Positions 23,601 through 35,600 of a stretch of DNA of 64,000 bases are shown in pieces. The notes below the pieces were generated by a model. The model did not search any database, was not told where the DNA came from, and worked only from the letters and a program-made list of their open reading frames with translations. Position 1 is the stretch's first letter. Every line of letters begins with the position of its first letter. The DNA is from Ustulina deusta (Eukaryota > Ascomycota > Sordariomycetes > Xylariales > Xylariaceae). Both the position numbers and the translations under genes were made by a program. The stretch is from NCBI GenBank assembly GCA_023159155.1, contig JAJNNX010000068.1, positions 62,001-126,000 on the forward strand, written 5' to 3'.

Positions 23601-23821
23601 CCCAATGTAGTTACACATTCGTACCCGGTTAGTTAACAGTCACACCCTTCTTCCCTACTTGGACTAACATCAGCATCTATCTCTAGGAGGGAGTGGACAT
23701 TGAATTAGCATTACGTGGAGACGTGTTAGACCTCGGAATTTTCGGTCCCCCAGGCATTTTATCGACGACACAAGCGAGCGACATGGTCACGACTATCTTA
23801 GCTGAAATAGAGGCCTTGTAA
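8681..23821 (+). CDS. sidC: Ferrichrome/ferricrocin-type siderophore NRPS
   Basis: This multimodular synthetase should assemble a cyclic hexapeptide siderophore from three small amino acids and three N5-acyl-N5-hydroxyornithines. Exons: 8681-9711, 9766-12504, 12569-12948, 13001-15123, 15179-15249, 15311-23627, 23687-23821; six introns of 52-64 nt; 4,931 aa. Domain order: A1-T1-C1-A2-T2-C2-T3-C3-A3-T4-C4-T5-C5-T6-C6. The A-domain YTSGSTGTPKG-type cores lie near residues 201, 1258 and 2889, and all three A domains keep YGPTE/YGPSE and RTGD/RSGD motifs. Carrier serines are 586, 1661, 2222, 3302, 3860 and 4417. Condensation motifs: HH at 787, 1869, 2429 and 4617; C4 reads FHGVYDA (3510) and C5 AHALYDG (4064). 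There is no terminal thioesterase; in this family a terminal C domain is thought to cyclise. Three A domains, three iterative T-C units at the end and the sidA neighbour point to an intracellular ferrichrome-type product. All three A domains looking intact favours a mixed Gly/Ser (ferricrocin-like) peptide, which is inference. ATG 8687 is an alternative start. Confidence 0.93.
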
Positions 23822-26197
23822 AGTGCATCCAACGCCGACATATTATTAGGATGAATCTATTGCGAGTCTACGTTGTTGCGAAAGTGCTCAGGACTACACA
23901 CAGGCGATATTATGCTACAATATAAAAAGACTTTCTTTGTTCAGCTGGTCACATGACACATCAATCTCTTCAGGTATCTTACTATTAATTGCACATCCCC
24001 TACCAAGAGAGTCAGCTTTGATCACATCCGAGGCCATTTCAAGCGTCTCTATCCGTCATAACGCTTCCCATCGTTCCCAATTAGACGATTGGCTAACCCC
24101 CGCCTCAAAAACTCAATTCTAAGCAAATATAGGTATCATAAGAGCCTGTCAAGAGGCACAGGGTCTCAACCGTTGTGAGTGAATGCTGACTAATGTCAAA
24201 TAGAAATGAGGAATGAATGTATGGTGATGGGGAGTTTTTTAACGGCGTGCAGATGCGGGAGACAGCTGGTGTGACGATTGGAGTGACAGTGCGGCATCCA
24301 TTATTCCACGCTGATTGCCTAGCTAGACACGAGTACTCGATTTCGGCATTGTAAAGAAAGATGCTAGTTCGCCAAGAAAAAGGAAGCGTTTCATCACCCT
24401 ATTGGAAATCATTGATAAGCTCAAGGGTCACACGAGTGAACTGTTCTATTGGCTCACTGCAGATGTCTTGGCCTCAGGACTATTTACAACATGCTCATAC
24501 ACTACGGTAGCCATGGTCGGGCTCTTGAGTTGCCTTTTCTAAATGATAAAAATGTTGCATACCTCTAGGAGGGCAGCAGGCGGGGGCGATGCAGGCGATT
24601 GATGACATGTCGCATGTTTAGGTATGAATTCCACGGTTCAAAGTGATGCGACGGGAGTCGACCGCCCGCATTGGGTGGGATGGATTTCGTCATCTGGGAG
24701 GCTTCTAGAGGCTTTACCCCTGTCATGATCTAGGTGTAGCACTGGACTCACAGCAGTCGGAGCAATAAGGATCTGTGTACTGTAATGTAGGCGCGCTTAG
24801 CACAATCATGCAGGAGACTGGAATTCTCACGGTCATGAGTCGAGAAGAAGAGCGGGAATTTTGGTTACGGTAGGTAAGGTAATTAATTAACTTCAATACG
24901 AAATAGGGAAGACTGCGTCCTTCTTTTCTAGGAAGGTCTCTTGGATCTCGACCCGATGATGAAGCTTCCAATGTGCTAGAAATAGCAAACGAATGATATA
25001 TCTACTTTTGTATTAATATGCCATATTAGCTCAAGGTTACATCTGATGCTTCGCTGCCGCCGAGTGAATGGAAGAGGAACGCTACCCATTTGAAAGGTCG
25101 CCTGAGCTTGTTACCTAGTCGGATCCTACGGTAGTTACGCCTAGCTCAATAATAGGCCGATCTAGGGTTTGCTGATGAGCCGACCGTGCTTCCATTGTTC
25201 TCTTTTCCTCGGCGAGCCGGCAGCTCTCATGCTCCTCTTCGCCAGTTGTCACCACCACACTCTCTCCTCTGAGCTAGGGGGGCACTTAGCGGGTGAGATC
25301 GTGTCGTGCCAAGGCTGAATCATTGCCTTATCCGCCATTGCAGAGAGCGAGCTAGGCCGTGAGTAGAATGTGCCATGAGCACTTCGAGCTCTGTTGACCT
25401 CTCCACCTGCAGAGTTACAATCTTCTGAGTACGAACCACGGAAACGGAGACGGTGCAGAATGCAAGTGTCCCTAAAATGTGCTCGCAATCTGCAGCAGGC
25501 TGCACTCCGAAGCCGTCGCCGCATCCCTTCGGCACGAGATCACATCTCTGTGAATGCTGATGCAAGAATTGTGCTTGTTGCTAGGCTCGACGTTATACCG
25601 TCTTGATTTAACCCCTCGAAGATGTCTCTCATATCTATTGTATAGACCAGTCCGCCCGGTGTGGGACTGGAGATACGGCCTCGCTTGGGTACTATGCCTA
25701 GTAAGTGTGTGATCGGCTCTCTTCAACTACATACCTAGATTAGTACCTATGTCAAGGATGTCGCCTGCCGAGTCTTTCGGTCAGGTTGGGAGCCGCTGAC
25801 CAACTGTTATGCAGAAATAATTGTCCGAACTCATGTAGCGCAACATCGTTATCACGAACATAGTCACTTTCCTTTTGGGGCTCGTATCGCACAAGGCTTC
25901 CTCGTATGGCCCACGAGCTCTGCTGTGTATCTCCACCGTGCCGAACCATTCAACAAAGAACCAATAATACATGAGATAACAGTCGGTCAAGGATATTGCA
26001 CAATCGTTCCAAAAAGGAAGCTGGATGTCCTTGTCTAGGAACACGTTGACCCTGAACTCTGAAATGCGAATCCTTATAAAAGGCGATGAGTCTATCACCA
26101 TGGCACCAGGTCACGTCTCAAGATATCAGGGACGCCTGCTTGTGTCCACGACAGTCTGCCCCAAATCCAGGACGCCTGTTACTTGTCATTCTTCACT
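23822..26197. other. Intergenic, NRPS 3' region and fungalysin promoter
   Basis: About 2.4 kb without a supportable gene. The small frames on both strands have no domain, signal peptide or splice-supported extension. It contains the NRPS 3' region and, at the right, the fungalysin promoter with a TATA-like box. GGACGCCTG occurs twice just before the fungalysin start (about 26129 and 26169) within a loosely repeated segment. Confidence 0.4.
26075..26082 (+). promoter_or_regulatory. TATA-like box of fungalysin gene
   Basis: TATAAAAG lies about 120 nt upstream of the ATG at 26198, a normal distance for a fungal core promoter with a short leader. Confidence 0.45.
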
Positions 26198-28764
26198 ATG
26201 CGGTCACTAGTGCTGCTCGGTCTCCTTGGGGCTTCTCTGCCCGCCTCTGCCCATCCAGCTCGGGTTGGTAAGCCAGGCATTCGCCGACGCGCCGTCGACC
26301 TGAATGCCTACAGGATTACACAGTCCCCTGAGTACCACAATGAGGCTGTAACAAGTGCAAACCCAAAGCTACTTGTCTTCAAGCGTGACACCTATGTGGA
26401 AACCGCCACGGCACTCGTGAAGAGCGTAGTCCCCGACGCCACATTCCGACTCGTCGAGGACCACTATGTTGGTAACAACGGAATTGCTCACGTCAACTTC
26501 AAACAGACTGCCCACGGGTTAGACATCGATAATGCTGACTTCAATGTCAATGTAAGATCCCTTCACATAATAGCTTCATTGCCTATCATGAATTGAGTTG
26601 GGCTTACATAGAACATAGATTGCGGCTGATGGAACTATCTTCTCGTACGGAAACTCTTTCTTCCAAGGCGAGATCCCTGCAGAGAGCCCTCTGCACAAGC
26701 GTGACTTCTCTGAAGCTACGCAAGCTCTTGAGAAAGCCACCTCCATGCTAGATCTTCCGGTCATCGGCGAAGCAACCGCCGAGGCGACGGGCGAAACGAT
26801 GACTTTTACTCTCAAGGGCACCTCGGGCGCGCAGAAGGACCCTGAGGCTCGCCTGATGTACTTTGTCAAGTCAACCGGCGAGTTAGCCCTAACCTGGCGA
26901 GTTGAGACTGACGTGCTCGACAACTGGCTGCTCTCGTACGTCGACGCCAACACCAACGAAGAAATTCATGGTGTCGTAGATTGGGTTCAGGACGCGAAGT
27001 TGAGAGTCTAGTAAGTTTTGTAACCGACACTGTTATTTCCGCATAGGGTATCTGACCGGAGTAGTCCATGGGGTGTCAATGACCCTGACGTCGGCTCTCG
27101 CACCGTCTTGACAGATCCATGGGATTCCGTGAACTCTGCGTTCACTTGGTTCAGTGACGGAACCACATCATACACTGATACCCGCGGCAGTAAGTATCCA
27201 ACCCCCGTATACGCACAGGCCTATAACCCAGCATCCGCTTTTGAAGATGCTCGTGCGAACAAGGGTTGACGTCCATTTTCAGATAACGCCGTGGCTCAGA
27301 CAAACCCCTCTGGCGGTAACACGTGGCAAACCAACTACCGACCGTCCGAGTCCGATCTTGATTTTGAGTATGACTGGAGCACCAGCTGGTCTCCTCCTTC
27401 GTCATACTCCAACGCGTCTGTCACGCAGCTCTTCTACACTGCCAATGTGTACCACGACGTTCTTTATGACCTCGGTTTCACGGAGGCCGCAGGCAACTTC
27501 GAGACCAACAACAATGGCAAAGGCGGCGTAGGCAACGATTTCGTCATTCTTAATTCCCAGGATGGCTCGGGAACAAACAAGTACGCATCCCTGGGTCGTT
27601 TTATTTCCGCCTTGGCAAAGCTATGCCCCTCCACGCTGCAATTAACCCCCGAAGATGGGTTACAGCGTATTACGTGCGATAATTGCTAACTTCTGGGTTT
27701 AGCGCCAACTTCGCGACGCCACCAGATGGACAGTCTGGTCGCATGCGCATGTATCGATGGACATACTCAACCCCCCAGAGGGATTGCGCCTTCGAAGCCG
27801 GTGTTATTCTCCACGAGTACACTCACGGACGTAAGTGATTCGCGTGTCGACCGAGACACACGAGGCAAAAGTTCGCCTTCTAATCTCATGCACATAGTGT
27901 CGAACCGGCTGACTGGTGGACCTGCCAACGTCAACTGCCTCCAGACGATTGAAGCTGGTGGCATGGGGTGAGTGATTCTCGAATTCATTTCCTTCTTAGA
28001 AAATTGAAGAGCATAGAGGCTCCTTTTCAGGCCAAACTCATGTCTGGGCGAGCCTCCCGCGTTTAAAATCCTCATATGCCACGCTCAACAGTCGATTACT
28101 GACCCCGAGCAGTGAAGGTTGGGGCGACTTCATGGCAACTGCCATCCGCCTACAGGAAACCGATACCCGCAACACGGACTACAGTCTCGGTGCCTGGGTC
28201 TACAACAACCAGGCCGGCATCCGCAATTACCTGTACTCGACTAAACTCAGCGTGAACCCTTACATGTACACGACTGCGAACACGGTGCGGAGCCCTCCAG
28301 ATGACGCTCAGAAACGGCAATTACTAATCCCCAGTGGTGTAGTACAACGAAGTCCACGACATCGGCGAGATCTGGGCCACGATGCTCTACGAGGTCATGT
28401 GGAACCTTATCGACAAGCACGGCCTCAGCACAGCACAGAAGCCTACTTTCGACTCCAACGGCGTTCCTACCGACGGGAAGTTCCTGACCATGAAGCTTGT
28501 CTCTGACGGGATGGCGCTGTAAGCAACCCCCTTCTCCCCGACAAGTGATGTCGGAAATCTTGGTGCTAACCAGCGAACAGCCAACCCTGCAACCCCAACT
28601 TCATCCAGGCTCGCGACGCCATCTTGGACGCGGATACGGCCCTTACTGGCGGTGACAACCAGTGCGAGATCTGGACGGCCTTTGCCAAGCGTGGCCTCGG
28701 ACAGAGCGCCGCCTTCGGAAGCACCCGCACGGGAAGCAATGCGATCCCCAGTGGTGTCTGCTAG
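26198..28764 (+). CDS. Fungalysin, secreted M36 metalloprotease
   Basis: A secreted zinc endopeptidase of family M36, made as a prepropeptide and self-processed outside the cell. Nine exons: 26198-26551, 26619-27010, 27065-27189, 27283-27580, 27703-27830, 27898-27967, 28113-28284, 28343-28518, 28581-28764. The total is 632 aa, the usual family length. The ATG at 26198 starts a clear signal peptide ([18 protein letters not shown]). A fungalysin/thermolysin propeptide follows to about residue 240. The mature part carries DPWDS, RGNNA, the zinc motif HEYTH at 427-431, and the third ligand Glu457 in GEGW, 26 residues further on. The protein ends SNAIPSGVC. Junctions rebuild [27 protein letters not shown] and [12 protein letters not shown]. 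All catalytic residues are present and no break is seen. The family digests collagen, elastin or host proteins in pathogens and provides nitrogen in saprotrophs; which applies here cannot be told. Some splice choices (introns 4 and 7) are less certain. Confidence 0.92.
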
Positions 28765-29428
28765 ACGGCACGGAGCATGAGGTGGAGGAAATCTAGGATC
28801 GGGTAGATGCTGGGTCCCCGGGTCATCTTGATAGTAATCCACAATATAGTATGTAATACGAGGACATGATTGTCCACGATTTAACAAAGCATAAGAGCGT
28901 CAATTGTCTCCGTGGCATGGTGTGAAATTGTCTTGGCGGCCGCCTGTTGTAATACAGATTAGATAGTGGTTGTCGCGAAGGCGAAGAAGAGAATCGGCTT
29001 CATCTCGATGCCTCCTTGTCGCATGGAGGAATACACCGGATGGCTTGTTCTCGCTGTGCTGGAAGTACCTGTAAAGGGGCACTATAGTGGCCCGGCATTA
29101 TTGTCAGGGGTCACGAAGCCGAACCCCGCAATTTCAAGCCTACACTAAGTACCCCGGCATGAGACCGAGGTGGCGTCATGGTACCTACGCCAACGATGGC
29201 TAGCTCTTATCTTCAACCAACCTGACATGAGCGACGGGTAGGACTGATGCCACACTCACTCACTGCCAAAACCACTACCGGAACCTTCCTGCGCTGTCGT
29301 ATTCTGTAATGCGTCATGGCAGTGCTTTTCCACTGGCGTGGCTAAAACAGAGCCACCGGCTTGTGTGTCGTCTCTCTCCCCACAGAACGACACATCTGAG
29401 CTATGCGCATCAAATGGGCGCACGAGCA
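28765..29428. other. Intergenic between fungalysin and NUDIX/eIF2B fusion
   Basis: No gene is seen. The stretch holds the fungalysin 3' region and the promoter of the next gene. The frame of the next gene stays open upstream to about 29309, but this leader has no family resemblance. Confidence 0.4.
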
Positions 29429-31204
29429 ATGGCAACTTCGGGGAAAGCAGCATCTGTAACGAAGACAACAGTCGCCGGCTCTTTTCTCTTCAAGATCCCA
29501 AATGGAGACGACAAGCAAGCCAAGGTAGCGCTGTTCAGACGAAGTAGCAAAGTGAGCACGTACCAGTACGCAGACGCACCGAGTGCTCTCACGCCCGAGG
29601 CTGATGGAGACATATAGGCACAAGCTAGCCCCGTGCTCCGGCAGCGTGGAAGAGGGCGATGCGAGCCCGCTGGACACCGCGCTGCGCGAGATTCGCGAAG
29701 AGACGACGCTTCCGGCTTCGTCGTTGGACTTGCTGCGCGTCGGCAAGCCTTACTCGTTTATCGACGAGTCGATCAGCCGGGAATGGAGCATCAATCCGTT
29801 CGCTTTCCGCCTCAAAGAGGTGGCCGAGGGCGGGAAAGGCGAGGAGGGCATCACTCTTGATTGGGAGCACGAGGGCATCGAGTGGTTTGATCCGATGCAG
29901 GTCGACGGATCGGACGAGTTTGGAGGCGTGCCGAGGCTGATCGAGAGCTTACGGCGGGTGTGGCCAGAGTACGACCTGGGTTTGGACGCGGGCCGGATCT
30001 TGACTGAGGGCCTGCAGAGATTGCGCGACGACCAGTATGATACCCGAAGTCTCTTGTTGCTGGGTACGGCATGTACTGACCCCTAAGTTCGCGCAGCGAG
30101 CATGGTGCCAGGGAACTTGCAGGAATAGCTGTTTCGACTCTCCGAGATGTAGTCCGCCAGATGTTACTTTCTCATGCTATAGACGAGAGCGAGTGGTCAA
30201 AAGTCCGCATGGCTGCATGGCATATCTGCCAGTCTCGCCCGAGCATGGGTGCGGCCATCACGAGCGCTATCGTAAAAGCCCTCGACGCCATACGAGCTGC
30301 TTACACTTCCGACATGGCCGCAGCAAACAAGCCTCAACAAATTATCCAGGCACTCGATCAGCAGCTAGCCCAGAGAGGTTCTATGACTGACCGAATTTGC
30401 CAGTCTTTCACTAACTATATACGCTTGAACGTGTTGCGGGGTGGAGAACCTAAGAGCACTATCTCGGTTCTCACGCTATCCTCAAGTTCTACTGTCTCCA
30501 GCTGCCTGTCGCGAGCTGTATCGACCCTCGGCGTTGGGCTTGACTTACGTGTCTTGGAATCGCGCCCACGCTTTGAAGGCGTGACACCTGTTTCGAGAAT
30601 ACTACAGGATCCCGCATCTGGCTCGGATCTAAACCTCACGCTCTATTCCGATGCATCCGCCGCCCTTGCCGCTCGTGGCGTCGACATCGTCCTTCTTGGC
30701 GCCGATCGCATTAGCTCAGCTGGCGATGTGAATAATGTGAGCCTCTCTCAATTTCCAGTCATAGTCTACAAATGACGTCCCCGAACCCCGACCACCTTCA
30801 CTACATGTCTTCTCCAGGGAGCTTACTAACTATGACAGAAAATCGGATCACTTCCAGCGGTCCTGAGCGCTCGATACGTCGCGCCAAATGCGAAGGTCCT
30901 CGTGTTAAGCGACACGGAAAAGATAGCTAGTCCCGGCTCCATGGAGGAGCATGGCTCGGAGGAAAACTCGCCTGCGGAATTGAGCCGTGCTTGGAAGGGG
31001 ACGGTCGAAGGAGCCCAGGTCGTCGAAGACGCATTGTCTCGTAATGATCCGAGGGTTGCTGTCAAGAATGCCTATTTTGAATGGGTTCCTGCCGGTCTCG
31101 TCGATGCGTATGTTACCGAGGAAGGTCTTTGGAATACAGAGCAGATCCAGCAAAAGTCGAAGTGGATTGGAAATGAATTTGAGCAGTATTTTAAGGGCTT
31201 GTGA
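29429..31204 (+). CDS. NUDIX-like domain fused to eIF2B-alpha/MtnA-like domain
   Basis: Four exons: 29429-29565, 29618-30034, 30097-30736, 30839-31204 (519 aa). Residues 1 to about 170 look like a NUDIX hydrolase: VAGSFLFKI, ALFRRS, then a box that keeps GSVEEGD and REIREETTL (54-77). Against the GX5EX7REUXEEXGU pattern it has one extra residue and Thr for the last Gly. Residues 190-519 belong to the eIF2B alpha/beta/delta, methylthioribose-1-phosphate isomerase and ribose-1,5-bisphosphate isomerase superfamily: TLSSSSTV, then GADRISS (386-392) and the NNKIGSLPAVLSA block. The second intron (GTATGA...GCGCAG) is needed to keep frame and gives DDHEHGARELAG. The family name eIF2B does not establish a translation role; an isomerase of sugar phosphates or nucleotides, fed by NUDIX cleavage, is equally likely. 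An alternative start is the ATG at 29414. No targeting signal is seen. Function is unknown. Confidence 0.85.
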
Positions 31205-32698
31205 TAATTATGCTCACTTAGTTCCTCTTGAAGACAAGGTTGGCAGTCTATGAGATGTAAGAGGTTCTACGGCATAAGTGGGTTCCTTTGTTGTGTATAC
31301 CAGTTGGACTAAAACATGCATTGTCTAGGTGGAACTACCGTACTAGCCCCCACTGGGCTCAGTAAATAGTCAATTGATAGTTGCCCAGTCAGTTGTAGCT
31401 ACAATAATTACCTAGTCCGAGACTCGAGGTTTAGACTAGCTGTATACTTAATTTGCCCTAATGTACAGGGGAAATGTTTTTAATGGCCTTGACTCAACTG
31501 AACTGCTTAGAAAAGTTGGCAGTTAAGTGTTCTACATACATTATTCCGGGGAACGCCCTACGTTACGACTAAAGTTGACATAATGAATCGATAGATAGCG
31601 TAGTGACTTGATTAGTCTGTTTGACGATTGCCAACCGGATAGGCCCTCGATGAGGATATTAAATCGGCAGCAATGATCATTGTGCATGGCCTGAGTTTGG
31701 TACGTGATACCTACTTCTAATTGGTGCATGTTATAAACTCCATTTACTTGACCAGAAAGTCAAATTTCCGAAGCTAGAAACACCATCCCATCGTTGTTCC
31801 ATTGATTTAGAAAGGCACCGGAAATTTGTAGTCAAACAAGTCCTCCTTAAATACTTACTTCACCTATAAACGTCAAGCCCAATAGAAACACACTACTCCC
31901 CGAGTGGGTATGTTTTTTCCCTTTTGTAGTTGTCCATCGGGGTACGCACTGAACATTATCTGCAGGTGATACTCAGGTTGTGATGGTGCTCATGATATGT
32001 GCCTCCACGCCACCTTCCTGGTAAGTAATTCCACCTCATCCAACCCATCGAACTAACAACTGTATATCTCATAAGAAAGCCAGTAGAACTGACAATGATG
32101 CTAGCTAGCTCTGTAGAGAGATAATCATACAAGCTACTTCGTTTAGTAATGATATTGCTGTATACTGTAACAAGGGATCGAGTACTAAATTCACACAAAA
32201 TAACAGTGAGGGGTAATACATATGTATATACCTACCTACATGTAGGTACCTGCGAAACCCCCTCACAAGGTTGTCGGGGCGGGTTTTGGTTGGGAACTGT
32301 ACTGGGATTTTCCCTGTCGAGCACCTGCTTCTGGGTCCTATTCGCGTCTGCTATCGAAGCATGGGACGGAGGGAAGTTCGAAGAGGTCCTATCTAGGTTA
32401 GAGGGGCTTATCTTATCGTGGAATTTGATTTGTCCTACCGATGTACAACAGACCCTGAGCTTCTCGAGGAACCCCACCATGAAATTAATAAATATTTTTT
32501 TCCCTCTAGCTCCCTTTCTCCTCTCCCCTTCACCCTTGATGTGACCCGTGCACATTCGCTCGGGCAGCCGAATTTTCGCTGCTGTCTATTTCTTTTTCCT
32601 TTCCTCTTCCTCCCAGTGACCAGCCCTGTGTGTCTGTCTCCTCATCTCCCTGACGCCTTTGTGTCTCACCCCAGGCGACGCTGCCCAGTTCTTCCATC
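31205..32698. other. Intergenic, Kap123 promoter and leader
   Basis: No gene is supported. Near 32233-32248 stands a perfect 16-nt palindrome (listed separately). From about 32500 to 32698 the sequence is CT-rich on the coding strand, typical of the leader of a strongly expressed fungal housekeeping gene. Confidence 0.4.
32233..32248. repeat. Perfect palindrome TACCTACATGTAGGTA
   Basis: A 16-nt sequence identical to its own reverse complement, one of a family of TAGGTA/TACCTA palindromes in the intergenic DNA of this window. Role unknown. Confidence 0.5.
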
Positions 32699-35600
32699 AT
32701 GGATCAACAAAAGCTCGTGGCGCTGCTTCAGGCGTGTCAGATCCGTGAGTGCTGTCGTGTTGCTCACTGTTTTCGTCGCTCGCTGTCGCCGTCGTTGTGG
32801 TCTCCATTGCATAGCCCAAACTGACCTTGACTCTCCCCTTTCCATAGCTGATACCCAGAAGGTCAAGGCTGCCACCGCGGAGCTGCGCAAGAACTTCTAC
32901 CCCCACCCAGACTCGCTGTTGGGCCTTCTCCATGTCATCGTCTCCCACCCTGAGGCGACGGTGCGCATGCTGGCTGCCGTCCAGGCCCTGCGACTCATTC
33001 CCAAGCACTGGAAGAACATCAACGCTGCCCAGAAGCCCGAAGTCCGCAACCAACTGCTCCAGACCATCGTCAACGAGCAGGATGGGAAGTGCCGTCATGG
33101 CCAATCGCGTGTCATTGCCGCCATTGCCACCCTCGACTTCGACAAGAACGAGTGGGCCGACTTGATCCCCAACGTCACCCAGCTCGCTACCTCAGACAGT
33201 GTTGTCCACCGCGAGGTCGGCTCCTACATCACATTCAGTCTTCTCGAGGCCAACCCTACCTACTTCGAGAGCCACTTGGCGAAGCTCTTTGAGCTGTTCG
33301 CCAAGACCATTCGAGATCCCCAGAGCCGAGATGTTCGCGTCAACACCATGCTGTCTATCAGCGCTGCCCTGATGCTGATCGATGTTGACGAGGACGAGCA
33401 AGCATTGAATGCCGTGCAGGAGTTCATCCCCCCTATGGTTGACGTGCTCAAGGATGCCGTTCAGAACGAAGACGACGAGCGCATTCAACAAGCTTTTGAG
33501 GTCTTCCAGTCCTTCCTCGCTTACGAGTCTGCTCTGATTTCCCGCTACTTCAAGGATCTAGTCCAATTTATGCTCGAGCTAGCCTCAAATTCTGCTGTCG
33601 ACGATGACGTACGCTGTCAGGCCCTCGCCTTCTTAACTCAATGCGTTAGGTATCGGCGTATGAAGATCCAGGGCGTCCCAGATATGGGTGCCCAGCTTAT
33701 GAGGAAGAGTCTTATGATACTCTCCGAACTGGAGGACGACGACGAGGAAGATGATACTACACCTGCGAGAGCGGCCTTGGCCCTGATTGAGCAACTTTCA
33801 AGCGATCTACCTCCCCGCCAAGTCATCGTCCCTCTACTCGATGAGTTCCCAAAATACGCCACCTCCGAAAATGCTGGTCATCGCAGAGCTTGTATCTTAG
33901 CACTCGGTACTTGCGCTGAAGGTGCGCCCGAATTTGTCTCGACACAGATTGGTTCGTTGATGCCTGCTGTTCTTCAACTGTTACAGGACCAAGTGCGCAG
34001 TGTCCGGTACTCTGCCCTGGTAGGCCTTATTCGCATTGGCGAAGACCTCGCCGATAGCATGGCTGCACATCATGATGCCATCGTAACGGCACTACTTCTC
34101 AATTTAGATGCTGCTACCAACGATCAGCATAACAAGCAGAACGTAAAAATCATTCGATCAGTGTGTGGGGTCATTGATTCGCTTGCCGAGGGCCTTGGAT
34201 CCGTTGTCATGGCTAAGTATGGCGAGACTATGATCCACCGCGTTGGATCGTTCTTATCCCATCCTGATTTCACAGTCAGGGCAGCTGCGGCTGGTGCCCT
34301 GGGTGCTATTGCTTCAGCCGTCAAGAGTGCATTCAACCCATTCTTGAAGGAGACGATGGAGGCCATGTCTACCTACATTATGGCCGAGAGTGGCGAAGAT
34401 GAACTAGCACTACGGAGCGCCGTGTGCGATTCCATGGGCCGGATTGCAGTCGGTGTTGGCGCCCAGGAGTTCCACCCGTATGTCATGCCGCTATTAGTGG
34501 CTAGCGAAAAGGCCTTGCATCTAGGTAATGCTCGTCTGCGTGAGACCACATTCATTTTATGGAGTCAACTTGCGACGGTTTATGAGGGTGACCTAGGCGA
34601 CTCCTTAGCAGGCATATTCAATGGACTCTTTGAGAGCCTTGAGCTTGAAGAAGAGGAAGTCGACTTCGATTTATCAGAGGAGGATCAGGGCCTAATTTCT
34701 GATAAAAAGGACAAGGCCAATGGTCCAGGCGAAGTGGACGATGACGAAGAAGATATGGGTGACGACGATGATGACGACTGGGATGATCTTGTCGGTGTCT
34801 CTGCGCAGGCATTGGAGAAGGAGATTGCCCTTGAAGTGCTAGGTGATGTTATCTATGCTTCCAAAGAGAGGAGCGCTCCGTATATCGAGAAGGCTGTTGA
34901 GCTCGTGGCTCCCTTCGCAGAACACTCTTACGAAGGATGCCGTAAAACTGCTATTGGGACACTATGGCGAACATATGCGTGCGTTTGGGAAGTCATGGAA
35001 AAACAGACTGGCCAGAAGTGGGCTCCTGGCCTGCCCTTGAACTTCGAGCCAATTGCCAATATTATTAAACTGGGTGAGATTGTAACGACAGCCACGATGC
35101 ACATCTGGCAAGACGAAGCTGATCGGTAAGTTTTTAACCTTTGAAACGTCTGTTTAGCCAACTCCCCTTCCTTCCCTTCGAGCTATAATGATGATCACTT
35201 GACGTTATACCCAGCTCACTCAGACGCTACTCGCGGTTGCTGAGAACACGTATATGAACAAAATCTGATCCAGCTCCTCTCTGCCACGCCTCACACTCAG
35301 CTAGCCTTGTTCGTTATGTTCGATGCTAACATACGCCAGGGATGTTGTTACGGAAATCAATCGCAGCGTGGCCTCCACGCTTAAAGCCACTGGTCCATCT
35401 GTCCTAGGTCAGAAGGCTATGATGGAGCAAATCGTCACAGTCCTTGGCACTATTACGACTAGGTGCCACCCTTGCCAACAGGATCTTGGGGACGAAGATG
35501 AGAACCAAGACGATGTTCAAGGTAGCTCCGAGTGGGACTGGCTTATCATCGACACGGCACTAGATGTTCTCATCGGACTGGCAGCCGCCTTGGGACCCCA

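Noticed and set aside
8681..23821. Several separate NRPS genes or frameshifts
   Set aside because: The breaks at 9712, 12505, 12949, 15124, 15250 and 23628 all have intron signals, restore conserved motifs (AAIHC, YTSGTTGTPKG, QGYGPSETT) and keep phase; one gene fits.
29309..29428. Longer N-terminus for the NUDIX/eIF2B fusion
   Set aside because: Residues upstream of the ATG at 29414/29429 do not resemble the NUDIX start and are likely leader.
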